Assembly (NCBI RefSeq): GCF_020184175.1
Contig: NC_065533.1
Span: 8,578,695-8,642,694 of the forward strand
Source of the DNA: Aphis gossypii
Lineage: Eukaryota; Arthropoda; Insecta; Hemiptera; Aphididae
Reading direction: 5' to 3'
Length of the DNA: 64,000 nt
The stretch's first letter is position 1. Every line of letters begins with the position of its first letter. Shown here piece after piece: positions 38,144 to 49,902 of this stretch. The notes under the pieces are model-generated. The model made no database searches and had not been told where the DNA came from. It saw nothing but the letters and a program-made list of their open reading frames with translations. The position numbers and the translations under genes were made by a program.

Positions 38144-41100
38144 TTATAATAATAAAAATAAAAAAATATACCATGTTCAAATCGATTTAATAGAATATGT
38201 TTTAAAAAGTTTTAACACGTAAATAATTTTAAATTATCATAATGAAACTATGATATAAATATGAAATAAAACATAACTTAATAGAAATAAAAGTGATCCG
38301 AGCTACTGGCCAACGGACGAATGTAAATTCTCCAAAGTAAAACTTCGTTTGTACATTATGTTTGTATCAATAATTTAATGTTTATAATAATAAAAAAATA
38401 TAAATTTAAAAAATGTCAAGTACTAATATTATAAAAAAAAAAAAAATAAATTTTTAATTATAGCTGTGAACTATAATTGTTATAGTCGAAGTACAAACAA
38501 AATAAAAATCAGTAGTTAAATTGAATATACATTCAATACATTTGAGAGAGTTTACTATCGTCCCGGTCATTATGTACACAATACTACATAATTAAATATA
38601 AATTATAAAAATATGAAATTATTCTAAATAAATAGGTACCAAGGAAATAAAAAGATATAGAAATCGAATTCAATAAGTTAATGATTACAGAAATCAAAAA
38701 CTTAAGTGTTATAAAGACCCCAAAAAACATTTACAAAAATATTCTAGTCAAAAAAAATAAAATATTGTATATTATTTATCAAACATACAGTACAAGTTTA
38801 ATATCTTAGATAGAATAAAAATTTTATAAGATACATTATTCTAATATTGAAGTACTTTATAATTTATTAATGTTTGTATAACATAAATTAAATTAATTAC
38901 TTATAACATTAATGTCATTATGCATTTTTATATATTGAATCAATTATTGATACAATATATTCGTAATAAGTGTTTTAACAACAACTTTTTAATTTAGGCA
39001 CGGTTGATGCCAAAATAAAATTATTGGTTTTATTTAATTTTAGTCAAAAACATTTAGCTCTAGGGCACTAATATTGTAGGTGTAACATAAGTTGTATTTG
39101 AACTCTTTCTTATAGCTCATGTATTTTAGTATTTTAAATACTTAATATTATAATCGATAAGTATTTATTGTCAACATTATAGTTTAAAAAATATTAATTT
39201 AGTGACAACAGTGCTTGCGTATTTATTATTTAATTTCTATCTCGTTAATATGTTGAAATTATATCTTATTGTTAAGTCGATAACTCATGTTAAATATATT
39301 TATTGATTGTTAATTTTATTAGTTAGTTTATACATGATAGCAATTTTACAATAACATTGTTAACTATTTTTCAGTTTAGTAAAATTTAAAAATTCTAAAT
39401 AGTTTTCTTTCATATAAATTAATTTTTTTCATATTTTATTTTTGTTTGTGTGTAGATTATTAATAACATTTAATGTTTTTATTTCAAAATTTTGAATAAG
39501 TTTTTTGCATATTTTTCCTTCTTTTTAGTTCCTATACCATGCTAGTTATTGATTTTTATACGTATGTAACATTGATAAATTTTGTTACAATACTTTACGG
39601 TTTATAAAAAATAATAATACTATATTTATTTATTAAGCATATTAAGATATTATATGTTTAGTTAATTTTATAATATAATTATGTAGCCTTATAGACACTC
39701 TTAAAAGAAAAATGCGTAAAAACAATTTAATGCGAGACACATAAAATAGTATTGCTTTTTATTCTGCATCATAATATTCTATATAGTATATACCTAGTAT
39801 TAGTATATATTTAATATTATAATTTATTGTACACTTAATGTAGTAAATACACAAACGTATTTAAGATTAGAATTTAGAACTATAGTCTACAAGTATTAGC
39901 ATTTTAGTTTAAAATTTAGTATTTATCTATAGTTACGATAATATGCATTAAACATTTAATTGTATGTTAATTAGTGTAGTTATCATTAATAAAATCCTAG
40001 ATATTCAAAATATCAAAGTATTTTATACTTTTAAAATTGTATTTAAATTTTTTTTTTTTAATTAATTGTTTAAATTATTTTGACGAAGGAACTCCTTTTC
40101 ATTTTTTGTTATCAATGTAAGAGTATATTTAGTATAAATTATTCTAACATCTGTAGCGCTTATAAAATGACTAAAATAGATTGCAAGAATAAATTATTAT
40201 AAGCACATAAGACATAAATGACGGAGACAAAAAATAACTAACAAAGAGGTTTTCTGCTATTTTTGAAATCCGAGGAGGATCATATTGATCTTCAGTGTAT
40301 TACAAACAAACAATGCTATTACATGATAATATTATACTAATTTTACAATTGAAATTTTTAAATAATAGTAATAACTAGGAAATGGATTAAAAGTAAATTA
40401 AAATTTTAAAAGAGAAAACATTTTATTGAAAACGGGGTTTACAAAAATTCATTTTTCGTTTATTTTTTATTCGTTTTTATTGATTATTTAAGAAAACATT
40501 TTTTAATATTGACCTCTTAAAAATACGAACTAGATTCAATTTCCTATGAGAAACTGTCCTCAAAGTTAGATTAAAACATTTTATCAACTATTTATCGTGT
40601 TACAAAAAAAAAAAAAAAATATTGTAAAATTGTTTCACACAACATCTGAATAACGTAAATTATTTATTTTGTTTTTTCAAATAATATTTGTTACAATAAT
40701 ATAGGTATTTATGTTTTTATCCGCGTATCAGACAAATGGTGTAGCTGCCACTCAAAATATTCAAGAATAAAGGAATTTTATTTTAAAGTAAATTTAAATG
40801 AAGTTTCAATAATTTTTTCGGTTAACTAGGTTGTAGACAATGCAATTGGTTGCAAACAAAATTAACACTACCTACAATATTAGTTAAGTGCGCAACATAC
40901 AGTGGTCAATATGATGTTGACTTGCACACGTGTGTGGGAAAGTATCCACCTTCGTCTAATCATTGAACATTTAAATGGTAATTTTAATTTAAATACAACA
41001 CACACACTCTCAAATATGTGCAATGCGATTTTTTTTTTTTTATAGGTATAATATTACCTAATTGTTTGAAAATTGCCTATACTTAACTCCATAAAAATGG

Positions 41101-42850
41101 TTGGAATTTAATTTTCTGAATTCGATAGATAACATCGATTGATGATTTTCGTGAATTATACCTAAAACTGTTATTTTTAATTATAGTAAAACTATTTTAG
41201 TGAATGTTTTGTTAAAATGTGATATTGTTAGTCAAAATATTTTGGCAAGTTTTAAAATATTTATAAAGACACGTAAAATGTTGATATTTGTTTTCAATAA
41301 TTGTTTAAAAGAATGTTTTTTTTTTGTCAAAAACTATTATAATATGTTATTAAATAAATAAATTATATTTTCAAAACATTAAAATTAATTGTATGTAATT
41401 ATTTATTTATATTTTGGACCTATTCACACAGTTCTAGAGTAAAGTTCTACTCAAAGTTACTAATGATTTTATAAAATATACATAATATTTTAACAATAAT
41501 ATACAAATATATATAATATATATATTATATATATATTTTATAATATAATAAATGCAATATTTTTTGAAAAAATGTACACACTATAAAAGTGGTTACTTAT
41601 TTTTCTTCTTTCTTTTTTTTATTATTGTTTTAGATCAACCAATCAAAAACGATTAAAAAAAAAATTGTTGATTTATTCAATACAATCGTATTAAACACTA
41701 CGACACTAAATATAAACAAGAAAATAGGTTTTATAAATTTAAGTAATTAATATTTTTCACTATTGATTATTGTTGTGGCATAGCCGATGAGAAGAGTATT
41801 TAAAGGCTTTTGCTCCTCTTTAGTCTTTTTATAGTTTATGGATGACATCGAATTTGTTTTTATGGTCTTATAAAATACCAATATACCATAGTACATTAAT
41901 ATACACACACATATACAATGTGTACATTATCGCAAGTATAGTGACGTTGTCACTTTATATGTACATATATATATATATATGTATTAAAGTTCAGTGGGAC
42001 CCTTTTCCTCGACTAATTTCTGGACAACATCACTGCTTGCGATAGCGTAATATACGAGTACACAGTATCGTAAATGTCAATAAAGTAAAGTAAAATACGT
42101 ATATTAAATTGAATGGCGTCGCATGTTTATAAATATATAAATTCACTACACAACTGTTATATATTTATAGTTTATAGATTTTATTCAATAAGCTAAGTGT
42201 ATAGATAAATAACGCTCTATTTCTATAGTAAACCTTTTATAGTTGGTCATAAATCGTAATATATATCGTTTGCCATATAAAAAAAATAGTCTTCATGCTT
42301 ATAATAATAATAATAATAATGATAATATTTCTTTATTACGGAAATAAATTCCAATTCCAATTGTTTTTTTCAGTTTTATTGTAGGTATACAGCTTAGAGC
42401 CAGTTTTGAGGAGTACCGGCGGGAAATTGCTCGAGAGGAAGGTATACTTTGAAGGCGGAAAAATAATCTCAGATAAAATGAACAAAAAATCAAACTTGAG
42501 ATGTCTACCTACTTAATATCATTGCATATAGTAAATTTTATAACAAAATATAAATAGGCAAGAGATCTTGCATTAAATATTCAAACATATTCACACATTG
42601 AATATTTTTCAAACCTGTAAATAACTCAAAAATGATACCGTGCATTTTAACCTAACCTTTTGATGAAAATTTCAAATATCTTCTGTAAGTCGTTATAGAT
42701 TTACCACAAAAAACAAAAATTGTTTGAAGAGTGAGAGTTAATAACAGGGCTAAGATTTTGTATGCAAAACATGTTTTCTTTGCTACATCCAAATAGTGTT
42801 TTAATGAGTAATTTCCACGATTTATATTATTCTGATAAAAATGGTATACT
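38144..42850. other. AT-rich intergenic DNA
   Basis: No coding region is supported. Contains TA-rich palindromic runs at about 41.48-41.56 kb, a short TA run near 41.97 kb and an ATA/TAA microsatellite at about 42.30-42.33 kb. The frames near 41.9 and 42.4 kb show no motif. Confidence 0.55.
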
Positions 42851-42990
42851 ATTAGATTCTGAACGGAGTGATGAATGTATTGATTTTACAATGATGTGTG
42901 TGTGTGTGTGTTTTTTTTATTTTGCACGTTATTTTTTCGTGGCATATTGCGCTACACAGTACATTTTTTTCTCGACTGCAAAATAGTGCT
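42851..42990. repeat. Second copy of AGATTCTGAACG repeat family
   Basis: ATTAGATTCTGAACGGAGTG followed by ATGAATGTATTGATTTTA and a GT run matches the opening of the repeat at 18.03 kb nearly word for word. The homology appears to fade after the GT run, so this copy looks truncated. Confidence 0.5.
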
Positions 42991-43925
42991 CGTTTGGCTA
43001 TTATTCTTTCAGTTGTAATATGGAAAATATAAATTTATAAAATAGTCAATAATTTCATTACAATAAAATACGACTTCACTAAATATATATTATAAGTACA
43101 ATTTACATATTATAATTCTTTTGTTTTTCTGTTTTGTACTAGTAATAATGTACTTTTAGTATTGTACTTTTGTACATTAAAATTAGTACCTATATAATAA
43201 GTAGTTTAACGGCCTGATTGCTGTTATCCTTAAGCCTAAAAACAGGTGGCTATTCGGAAAAGTAATAAATAATTCGCAAACGGTCTACCGCATGCAAAAA
43301 AAAACTATTTTTCCATATGGTCTACGACATGATATACATATACATCACATTATAACAATACAATATTATATTATGTGAAAGAGATGTATTGCAACAGGTT
43401 AAATATTTTTTTCAAATTTACGACTTAACATTCTAAAAAGGTTATTATTTCACAACATAATATAATATTGCGTTGAGTTCATTTCGAAGAAGCATCAAGT
43501 ATCCGTCAGTCGTAACCCCTCCGTAGCCATGGTAACAATATGGGGTTGCTTTATCGATCGGGTTGATGACAGCTCAGGGGTGTGTAGAACATACAAACAA
43601 TTTGCTGTATAATATTATTTATTTTGATGTAAATAATCAACTTTCAATTGTTTGGTTGTTTGCGAAAATTACAAAAAACGAAATGTTCTACTACCGGTGG
43701 TTTGCACTTATTCGCATAAACCATGACGTGTGAGTTTTTAATTGACAATCGCTAATGTAAATCGAAAAAACAATATTTAAGTACAATTTGGAAAAAATGT
43801 TAACGTGGAAATAATTCCGCCAAGTTTGAGAAGCGATAGTGTATATAATATGCGTCATATCTAATAAAATTATTAATTAGTAGTCATATATATTATATTT
43901 ACGAGTACATTGGACAGGAGAATCT

Positions 43926-43947
43926 ATACATATATATATATATATAT

Positions 43948-43996
<49 letters not shown>

Positions 43997-44000
43997 ATTA
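43926..44000. repeat. Compound TA/GT microsatellite
   Basis: A run of (TA)n passes directly into (TG)n. Such compound tracts arise by slippage. The open frame read through it is not a gene. Confidence 0.85.
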
Positions 44001-44865
44001 TTTTTTTTAAACATATGTTTATGTTTTGGACTACGAATTCACACCTTAAAATGCAAATTAAATTATATAAATGCAATATATTTTTCTCACACATCACTAA
44101 ATATATATTATTAGAAATTTTTTTTTATATATATATAATGTAGTATTATGTATAAAGTCATTATATGGTTAAATAACACAATATAAAGATATGCAGCTAA
44201 ATTATTATCAATAATTCGTCATACTATAATATTAGTAAGTAATGCAATATTACTACTATTACTATTTTATATTTATTATATAAATGTCTATTATATGTTT
44301 TTATAGTATTCAAAATTTTATTTTGACAATTAAATTAAATTATTATTTAAAATATATTTTACAGTAAACGTATAATATATATATTCTTTAATGACAATAT
44401 ATTTTAAATTTTTGAATCGATATAATATTATAGGTACATGAATTTTGAATTCAGCGTATATATACGGTGGTAACTTATACTACTTATATAATATAGGTTA
44501 TTATCTAGTATTGCATTTGCATTCAATTTTAAGATGTATATTATTTTTAACTATGTAAAATACCGATACCTATTTTATTTTATACTTTTGGAATTTTTAA
44601 AATTAATGATCGTTAAAATAAATGTGCAAGATAATTTTTTTTTTTTAATAACTTATAACAAGTATTCAATAAATTACGCCTACAGTAAAATATACATTAG
44701 TATAATATGTATTTATTAATTATAAATACTTTATTTTCATAAGCTACTCGTTGTATAAACGCTAGTAGAAACATTTCACAGAGTTTTATTTTGTACGACT
44801 TTTCATTTTATAATATTCTGCCAAACGTCAATAATATCCTTCCACGAAACATAATCAACTTTCTC
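44001..44865. other. AT-rich intergenic DNA upstream of gene 2
   Basis: A/T-rich text without coding signal. GC content rises sharply from about 44.87 kb. Confidence 0.5.
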
Positions 44866-45762
44866 CCGGGAAAGCTCGTCAACCCGCTGCGCAGTAATAA
44901 TATATTCCAGGGTCGCCGTTTTCCAACTGCTCACCTCGCCGTTGTCGCGTACCCGCCGGCCCATCCATAAGTCAACGCCGAGCTTGATCGATCAGCAAGT
45001 CGTGTCGCCACCACCGCCAAACTCTCACCCACCCCTTTCTATTTCATTCGCCTCGCCGCGATCAAGTCAACCCGGCACATTCGCCTTCGACGGCGGTGCC
45101 TCGACCCCGCGGACACACCGCTTCGCCACCGTTTTTTCATCCCGTCGGGTGAAAGTTTCCCGGAAATTTACGAGCTCGCGGATCGCATCTGCGCAGACCT
45201 GTCGTGCCCCGCTTGTACCTAACGGATGCGGGTGGCAAACGCAAGCGCAGCGAGCCGGGAAAACCTGGGCGCGGCCCGGGAATCGCGCCCGGCCGGGCGT
45301 TACGAACTTACCGTTCGATCGACAGTCCTGCAGACTCTCGACGCCCGTTCAGACGCACCTAACCGTTCGCGCACTCGAGTAGCTTAGCGCTTGGTAGTTT
45401 TGTAGTACATACCATACGGTAGAATAGACAAAGCTTCCGCGAAAACAGTGTTTCGCACAGATCCGCTCGCCTCCTCGTCCGAATAAGCGACCTACGCAAA
45501 CATTCGTCGAGTCACAATCATCATCAAACGCCTTCGTTTGCATAACCGTACGGCCGCGTAACCGCGATTTCGGTATTTCGAGACGACGCAGATGCGTTTA
45601 TTACATTCGCGCTATTACGTATTGCGTAACTATTTAATATATTATAATATTATACAGTCGGAGATCGAAGAGTGGGTGCGTGGTTAATAACCCGTACCCG
45701 CGGTCGTCTTTCCCACGCGGGGCAGCGAACGAACCAGACCAGTAAAGGACCCACTTCCAAAA

Positions 45763-45785
45763 CAACAACAACAACAACAACAAAA
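45763..45785 (+). repeat. (CAA)n microsatellite in the gene 2 leader
   Basis: Seven or so CAA units lie in the presumed transcribed leader. Unstructured CAA tracts in leaders are compatible with efficient scanning, but no effect is claimed. Confidence 0.7.
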
Positions 45786-45886
45786 ACATCGTATACGTCA
45801 TAATAATAACGGTCGTTGTGCAATCACCTCACGGTTTCGAGGTAGGTACACATTGTCGGGCGACTGGTCTGGTCCCAAACGGATAA

Positions 45887-46051
45887 ATGCTTGGCATTTT
45901 GGCGATGACTTTGGTCTACTTGATCTCCAGAGAGCAATTTACTATTGGACCGTGCATATTGATGACCATTTTACTGCACTTGTTGGTACTGGCGTATTCT
46001 ATATTAAGCACATTCGGGGGCAACCAGATCGTGGCGGTCAGCCTTAAGTAA
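45887..46051 (+). CDS. Short hydrophobic ORF (54 residues) upstream of gene 2
   Basis: ATG at 45887 (A at -3) opens immediately after an in-frame TAA and runs 54 residues to TAA 46049-46051. The peptide has two hydrophobic segments, LGILAMTLVYLI and CILMTILLHLLVLAYSIL, separated by a short polar link, and ends GGNQIVAVSLK. It looks like a two-pass membrane peptide or the last exon of a multi-pass protein; CTTGATCTCCAG at about 45930 could be a splice acceptor inside it. If the gene 2 transcript begins near 45656 unspliced, this is a uORF. If the donor at 45842 is used, it is intronic. No family recognised. Confidence 0.35.
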   Translation: MLGILAMTLVYLISREQFTIGPCILMTILLHLLVLAYSILSTFGGNQIVAVSLK

Positions 46052-46242
46052 TCCTCCCCTCCCCACCGAAACGCGTCGAGTAGCCGCCGCTGTACCGATA
46101 GCGTGGGATCCCGCCGGGTCACAGTTTTCTCCTCCGCCAACGCGAGAGTTGTGCAACCGCCGCAGCCGCCGACCCGCCCTACGCTCGCGATTTACGTAAC
46201 GTAAAGTCGTCGGTCCCCACTCGCCAGACCAACGATCCGATC

Positions 46243-46743
46243 ATGTGCATACCCAGCAAATGCATGCCCCGCAAACCCGACAGACCGTACCTAGACATCA
46301 ACTCGGATCCGAACATCCCAGACTCGCCGGAATCGCCGCCGCCGTCACCGTTAACGCACGAGCACCGTTACCCCGTAGCGCGACTTTCGTCGTCCACGTC
46401 GGAATTCTCGTCCTCGGTCGATTCGGAAGACGGCGAAGACGACCAAGACGACGACGCTCTATTGAAAGCATCCAAGTACGTGTCGTGCGAAGTCTTTCAC
46501 TCGACCAAGCGGCGCGTAGTCATACGCTATCATTATCACGATAACAACAGCACCATGGCCGTCCGGGCGTTCATTGTACTGGCCGTCCTCGTCCTGATGA
46601 CCAAGGTGATCGCGGACGTCACATTTGGGATCGGCGTGGCAGGTCTTGAGATCGGCCGCGACAATTCCGACGAGAAGTGCTTGGTCAAAAGACAGTTGCC
46701 GCCCATCGAGCAGGGTAACGTGGTGATCGATAATATATTTCAG
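46243..46743 (+). CDS. Gene 2 exon 1
   Basis: 167 codons ending ATATTTCAG/GTGAGT in phase 0. The frame is also open upstream back to about 46102 without an ATG. GC-rich third positions contrast with the adjoining intron. The frame at 46245 is a shadow. Confidence 0.75.
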
Positions 46744-48546
46744 GTGAGTAGTTCTGCGATTTAAAACGTTAATAATAATTTATTAATATATTATATATAT
46801 ATATCGTGTTTAATATTGTATGGGTTTGTCCGATACCGATCGGAAATTAGCGATGAATCTATTATCGTCCGTTATATATACTTTACCTAGATAATTATTA
46901 TGATACCGTTTCAATAGATATTTTGATTTGATATTTGGAAACTTATATTTATGACCTCTGAAAGTTTTTCACTTTATTTCACTTGAGGTTTTGTTATTTT
47001 AATGTGTATATATATATATAAAATAAAGTATTGAAATTGTGCTGTATATATGAAATACGAGTTCATAATAATATTGATAGAGCGCGCTTAAAGTTTGTTA
47101 AACAGCTGAAGTTCGCTCTAGCACTTTCAATGGTCGTTGTGATAAGGACATAACTTCATTTGTCGGACAACCATGTTATCATGTTATCATTATCTCAAAT
47201 CGTCCCGTACGTGAAATATTATCACATCGTCTTATCGATCTATCAAAAGCTCTATTATATTACGTGAAGACGAATGAAACCTACAGGACGGGCAATTCAA
47301 TCGCGATGAACAGTAATAAGTGACTTTTTTCTTCACTCTTACTAATTGTCAGCAGAAATAAACGAATACCCCGTAGTTATATTACTTGGATATTATTGTG
47401 ATTATAGCATGTAAACACTACTCTATTAAAATTGGTTCTATCTATTATCTCAACTTGACTCGAATTGTCAAAAATCAATCGATTATTTTTTAATTCCAAC
47501 CATACACTTCATACACTTGTTATAATGTCTTTAAGTCTTTTATATGTAATATATTAATATAGGTAGTTGTTTTCCGTGGTTTCTATTCTAATGCGATTTT
47601 TCCGAGATCTCAATATAGTATGTGTGGAAAATGATCGGTATCAATTAGTCGAAAACTGTAGATTTGCATGATATAAGTAATTTTTAGATATAATCAGACT
47701 AATAATATAATTATTATGTATTAGACTCGTATCTACCTATATATCGTTTCTGACATTGTATCATTTTAAGCGATCGTTGTGTAATAGAATATAATAATAT
47801 TATTATATTTTCGTGTCCTTTCGTCATTATTTTTTGTCGCATAAACACGATAATGCAGTTCGATCGCTTTTAGAGCAATAATAACAATTAGTATTAATAT
47901 AAAGACGGGCACGACTCAAAATATGCTAAAATCACTAATGTGCGTCACGATGATTTAGAGTTTTTTTTTTTTTTACATTATTGAGAAATCACATAATAGT
48001 CGACAGAAGTTGAGACTCGGGAGCATCAAGTTTGGTTTATTGAAATATTTAATTTTTAAACTTATTTATTTCAGATGTCGTTTAAGTTGCCTATACTAAA
48101 CTCCTTTATAAAACACTGATGGGTTAGGAATGTTATGATACTCTCTCATATTATTACACATTACACTGTTTGGTCATGAACACGAGTTGCTCGATATTCA
48201 CATCGATTATAATGATATATTTTTGTAGATTCCTATCAAAACGCTGGACGCCGTCGGTACGTTAATTAAGAACGTTCGGCCTCTGGTGCGCAGGACCCGC
48301 CAACGCATCCAGCAGTATTACAGCAACGGTCAGCAGCAAAACAGCAACGGTCAGCAGCAATACAGCAATGGTCAGCAGAACTACAACTATTATGGTCAAC
48401 AGCAAAGCAGCAACGGTCTGCAGAGCTACAACTACTATAGTCAGCAGTACAACAGACTAGGACGGCAATCACGCCAAGTACAAGTGGAAGATCAGCCGAA
48501 GCGGACGAAGCCGTCTATTGTGGTCTTGCAATCTAGCATTAATTAA
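46243..48546 (+). CDS. Gene 2: KR-processed precursor with Gln/Asn/Tyr-rich tail
   Basis: Exons 46243-46743 and 48229-48546 join in phase 0 (TTTCAG/GTGAGT donor; TTTTTGTAG acceptor), giving 272 residues. Seen: Pro/Ser-rich acidic N-terminus with an EDGEDDQDDD cluster (about 1-75), basic patch (STKRRVVIR), hydrophobic segment starting at Met105 (AVRAFIVLAVLVLM), Gly/Asp-rich stalk, KR at 149-150 followed by QLPP, helix-like text around the intron and a Q/N/Y-rich repeat tail (about 196-242). Met105 at 46555 has ideal ACCATGG context and would give a classical secreted 168-residue protein, whereas the 46243 start gives a signal-anchor form. The architecture, KR-QL motif and intron position resemble gene 1. 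The family is not recognised and no function is assigned. Confidence 0.75.
46744..48228 (+). other. Gene 2 intron
   Basis: AT-rich intron with a GTGAGT donor and TTTTTGTAG acceptor. It contains short TA microsatellites near 46.79 and 47.01 kb and no coding signal. Confidence 0.75.
48229..48546 (+). CDS. Gene 2 exon 2 with low-complexity tail
   Basis: 105 codons and TAA at 48544. It starts IPIKTLDAVGTLIKNVRPLV and then has repeats of the type SNGQQQ and YNYYGQQQ. The reverse-strand Cys-rich frame over the same DNA is a shadow of the repeat. Confidence 0.8.
   Translation: MPIKTLDAVGTLIKNVRPLVRRTRQRIQQYYSNGQQQNSNGQQQYSNGQQNYNYYGQQQSSNGLQSYNYYSQQYNRLGRQSRQVQVEDQPKRTKPSIVVLQSSIN
48310..48450 (+). 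repeat. Coding tandem repeat: Ser-Asn-Gly-Gln-Gln units
   Basis: Imperfect 15-24 nt units around AGCAACGGTCAGCAGC recur through this stretch, encoding SNGQQQ/NYNYYGQQQ. Such Q/N/Y-rich tracts expand by slippage and are often disordered. Confidence 0.7.
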
Positions 48547-48949
48547 AAATTCGACTTTTTCTAATATTTCCTGCGATTTGTATAGGAGTCTTGTTGCGAA
48601 TCGACTTTTGAATATCTTGAGACGATTTTCTTCGATATTTTTACGCAAATCACTGGCTTATTCCTACACTGCACGATTTTTGTTTTGTTTTTTTTTTTTT
48701 ATATGTTTTAGCACATTTTGTATTTCTTTCTCTAAAAAATGCAAATTCAACATTTATGATTTGCTATACCTACCTAAATTTAATGTTATAATGAGTCACG
48801 ATAAGCATATTATATTATAATTTATACATTATCACATTAGGATTAGGTCATGTGTGATTTTCTTCTTTTACGTTTATTATAATGCACTAAGTATTTTATT
48901 TTATTTTGATTTTGTTTTTTTTTTTTTTTTTTTTTTACAATTTTCGAGG
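48547..48949 (+). other. Gene 2 3' region
   Basis: A/T-rich 3' flank with a long T run at about 48914-48936. No canonical AATAAA is seen before the tandem duplication begins, so the poly(A) site is not located. Confidence 0.4.
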
Positions 48950-49902
48950 AATGCTTGATAAATTAACCGTAGGTAGATAAAACACGTTACAAATTGTTAC
49001 TCCGTTTCTAAATGATCTACTGACTTACTAATTCTTTGGTCTTAATGTCAAACTTTAATAATCCATCTGTTAGAACAACATAAATATTGTTTTCTAATAC
49101 CTATTAAATTTACAAAATGATTTAAACTCGCCAATTTATTAAATACCTACCTCAAGTTTTACTCATATGTTCAAAAATATATAAAATAATACTATGAATA
49201 AAATGAACAAGAATACTAGTATTTCATATAACCGAGTTTAATATGTTTGCAGTATGATTCAAATGATAAAATGATAAAAAAAATCATTTTAACTATACTT
49301 GTATAGTAAGAATAGGTAGTAACAATTATAACGGAATATTAATGTTGATAATCATTTCAATTAGCTATAAACATTGATTATACATAGTACTATATGTATA
49401 ATCAAATACCTAATATAATATAATGATAATATAAGTTTTCTGATTATATCTATAATCGGATTATTTTAATTTAATTTAATTAATTAAAAATACAGTCACT
49501 ATCAATTTGACATTATTTGAAAAACTACAAAAACCTGATATAATATTATGTTTCACAGTTATTATTAAGTATAACTCCGTAAATATTATTAAAGTATTTA
49601 AATTAAAAGGCTCTCAATGTACTTAAGTACAGATAAAAATTAAACACACACTACCTATCCAATTATTATAATAATCTTAAAATAATACAGTTTTTATCAG
49701 TGGTTCAATTTTCTCGTATTCAAAAAATAAATATGTATTCATTGCCAATTTAAAAAAATATAAATTCTGTTTTCTCGTTTCTGTGATATTCACAAAAATG
49801 AGCTATATTCACAAATTTAAAATAGTTCTGGGTTTTACAATAAAACGCGTTTTTTATAATATTATATCAGTTCGTATTTCATATTTCTTATTTACTCATA
49901 AG

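Larger units (their letters stand above)
44866..46242 (+). promoter_or_regulatory. GC-rich promoter/leader island of gene 2
   Basis: CpG-rich DNA with open frames in several registers and no ATG-initiated long frame, so it reads as promoter plus 5' leader. A weak core-promoter candidate is TATTTAA at 45631 with ATACAGTC (initiator-like, A at 45656) and GGTTA about 27 nt further, near a DPE position. TTCGAG/GTAGGT at 45841/45842 is a good splice donor. A (CAA)n tract lies at about 45763-45785. Confidence 0.4.

Noticed and set aside
44942..45382. 146-codon open frame in the gene 2 leader
   Set aside because: No ATG start, low-complexity Pro/Ser/Arg composition typical of CpG-rich DNA, and no motif.
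48266..48472. Minus-strand Cys/Ala-rich frame
   Set aside because: It is the complement of the Gln-rich coding repeat in gene 2 exon 2.
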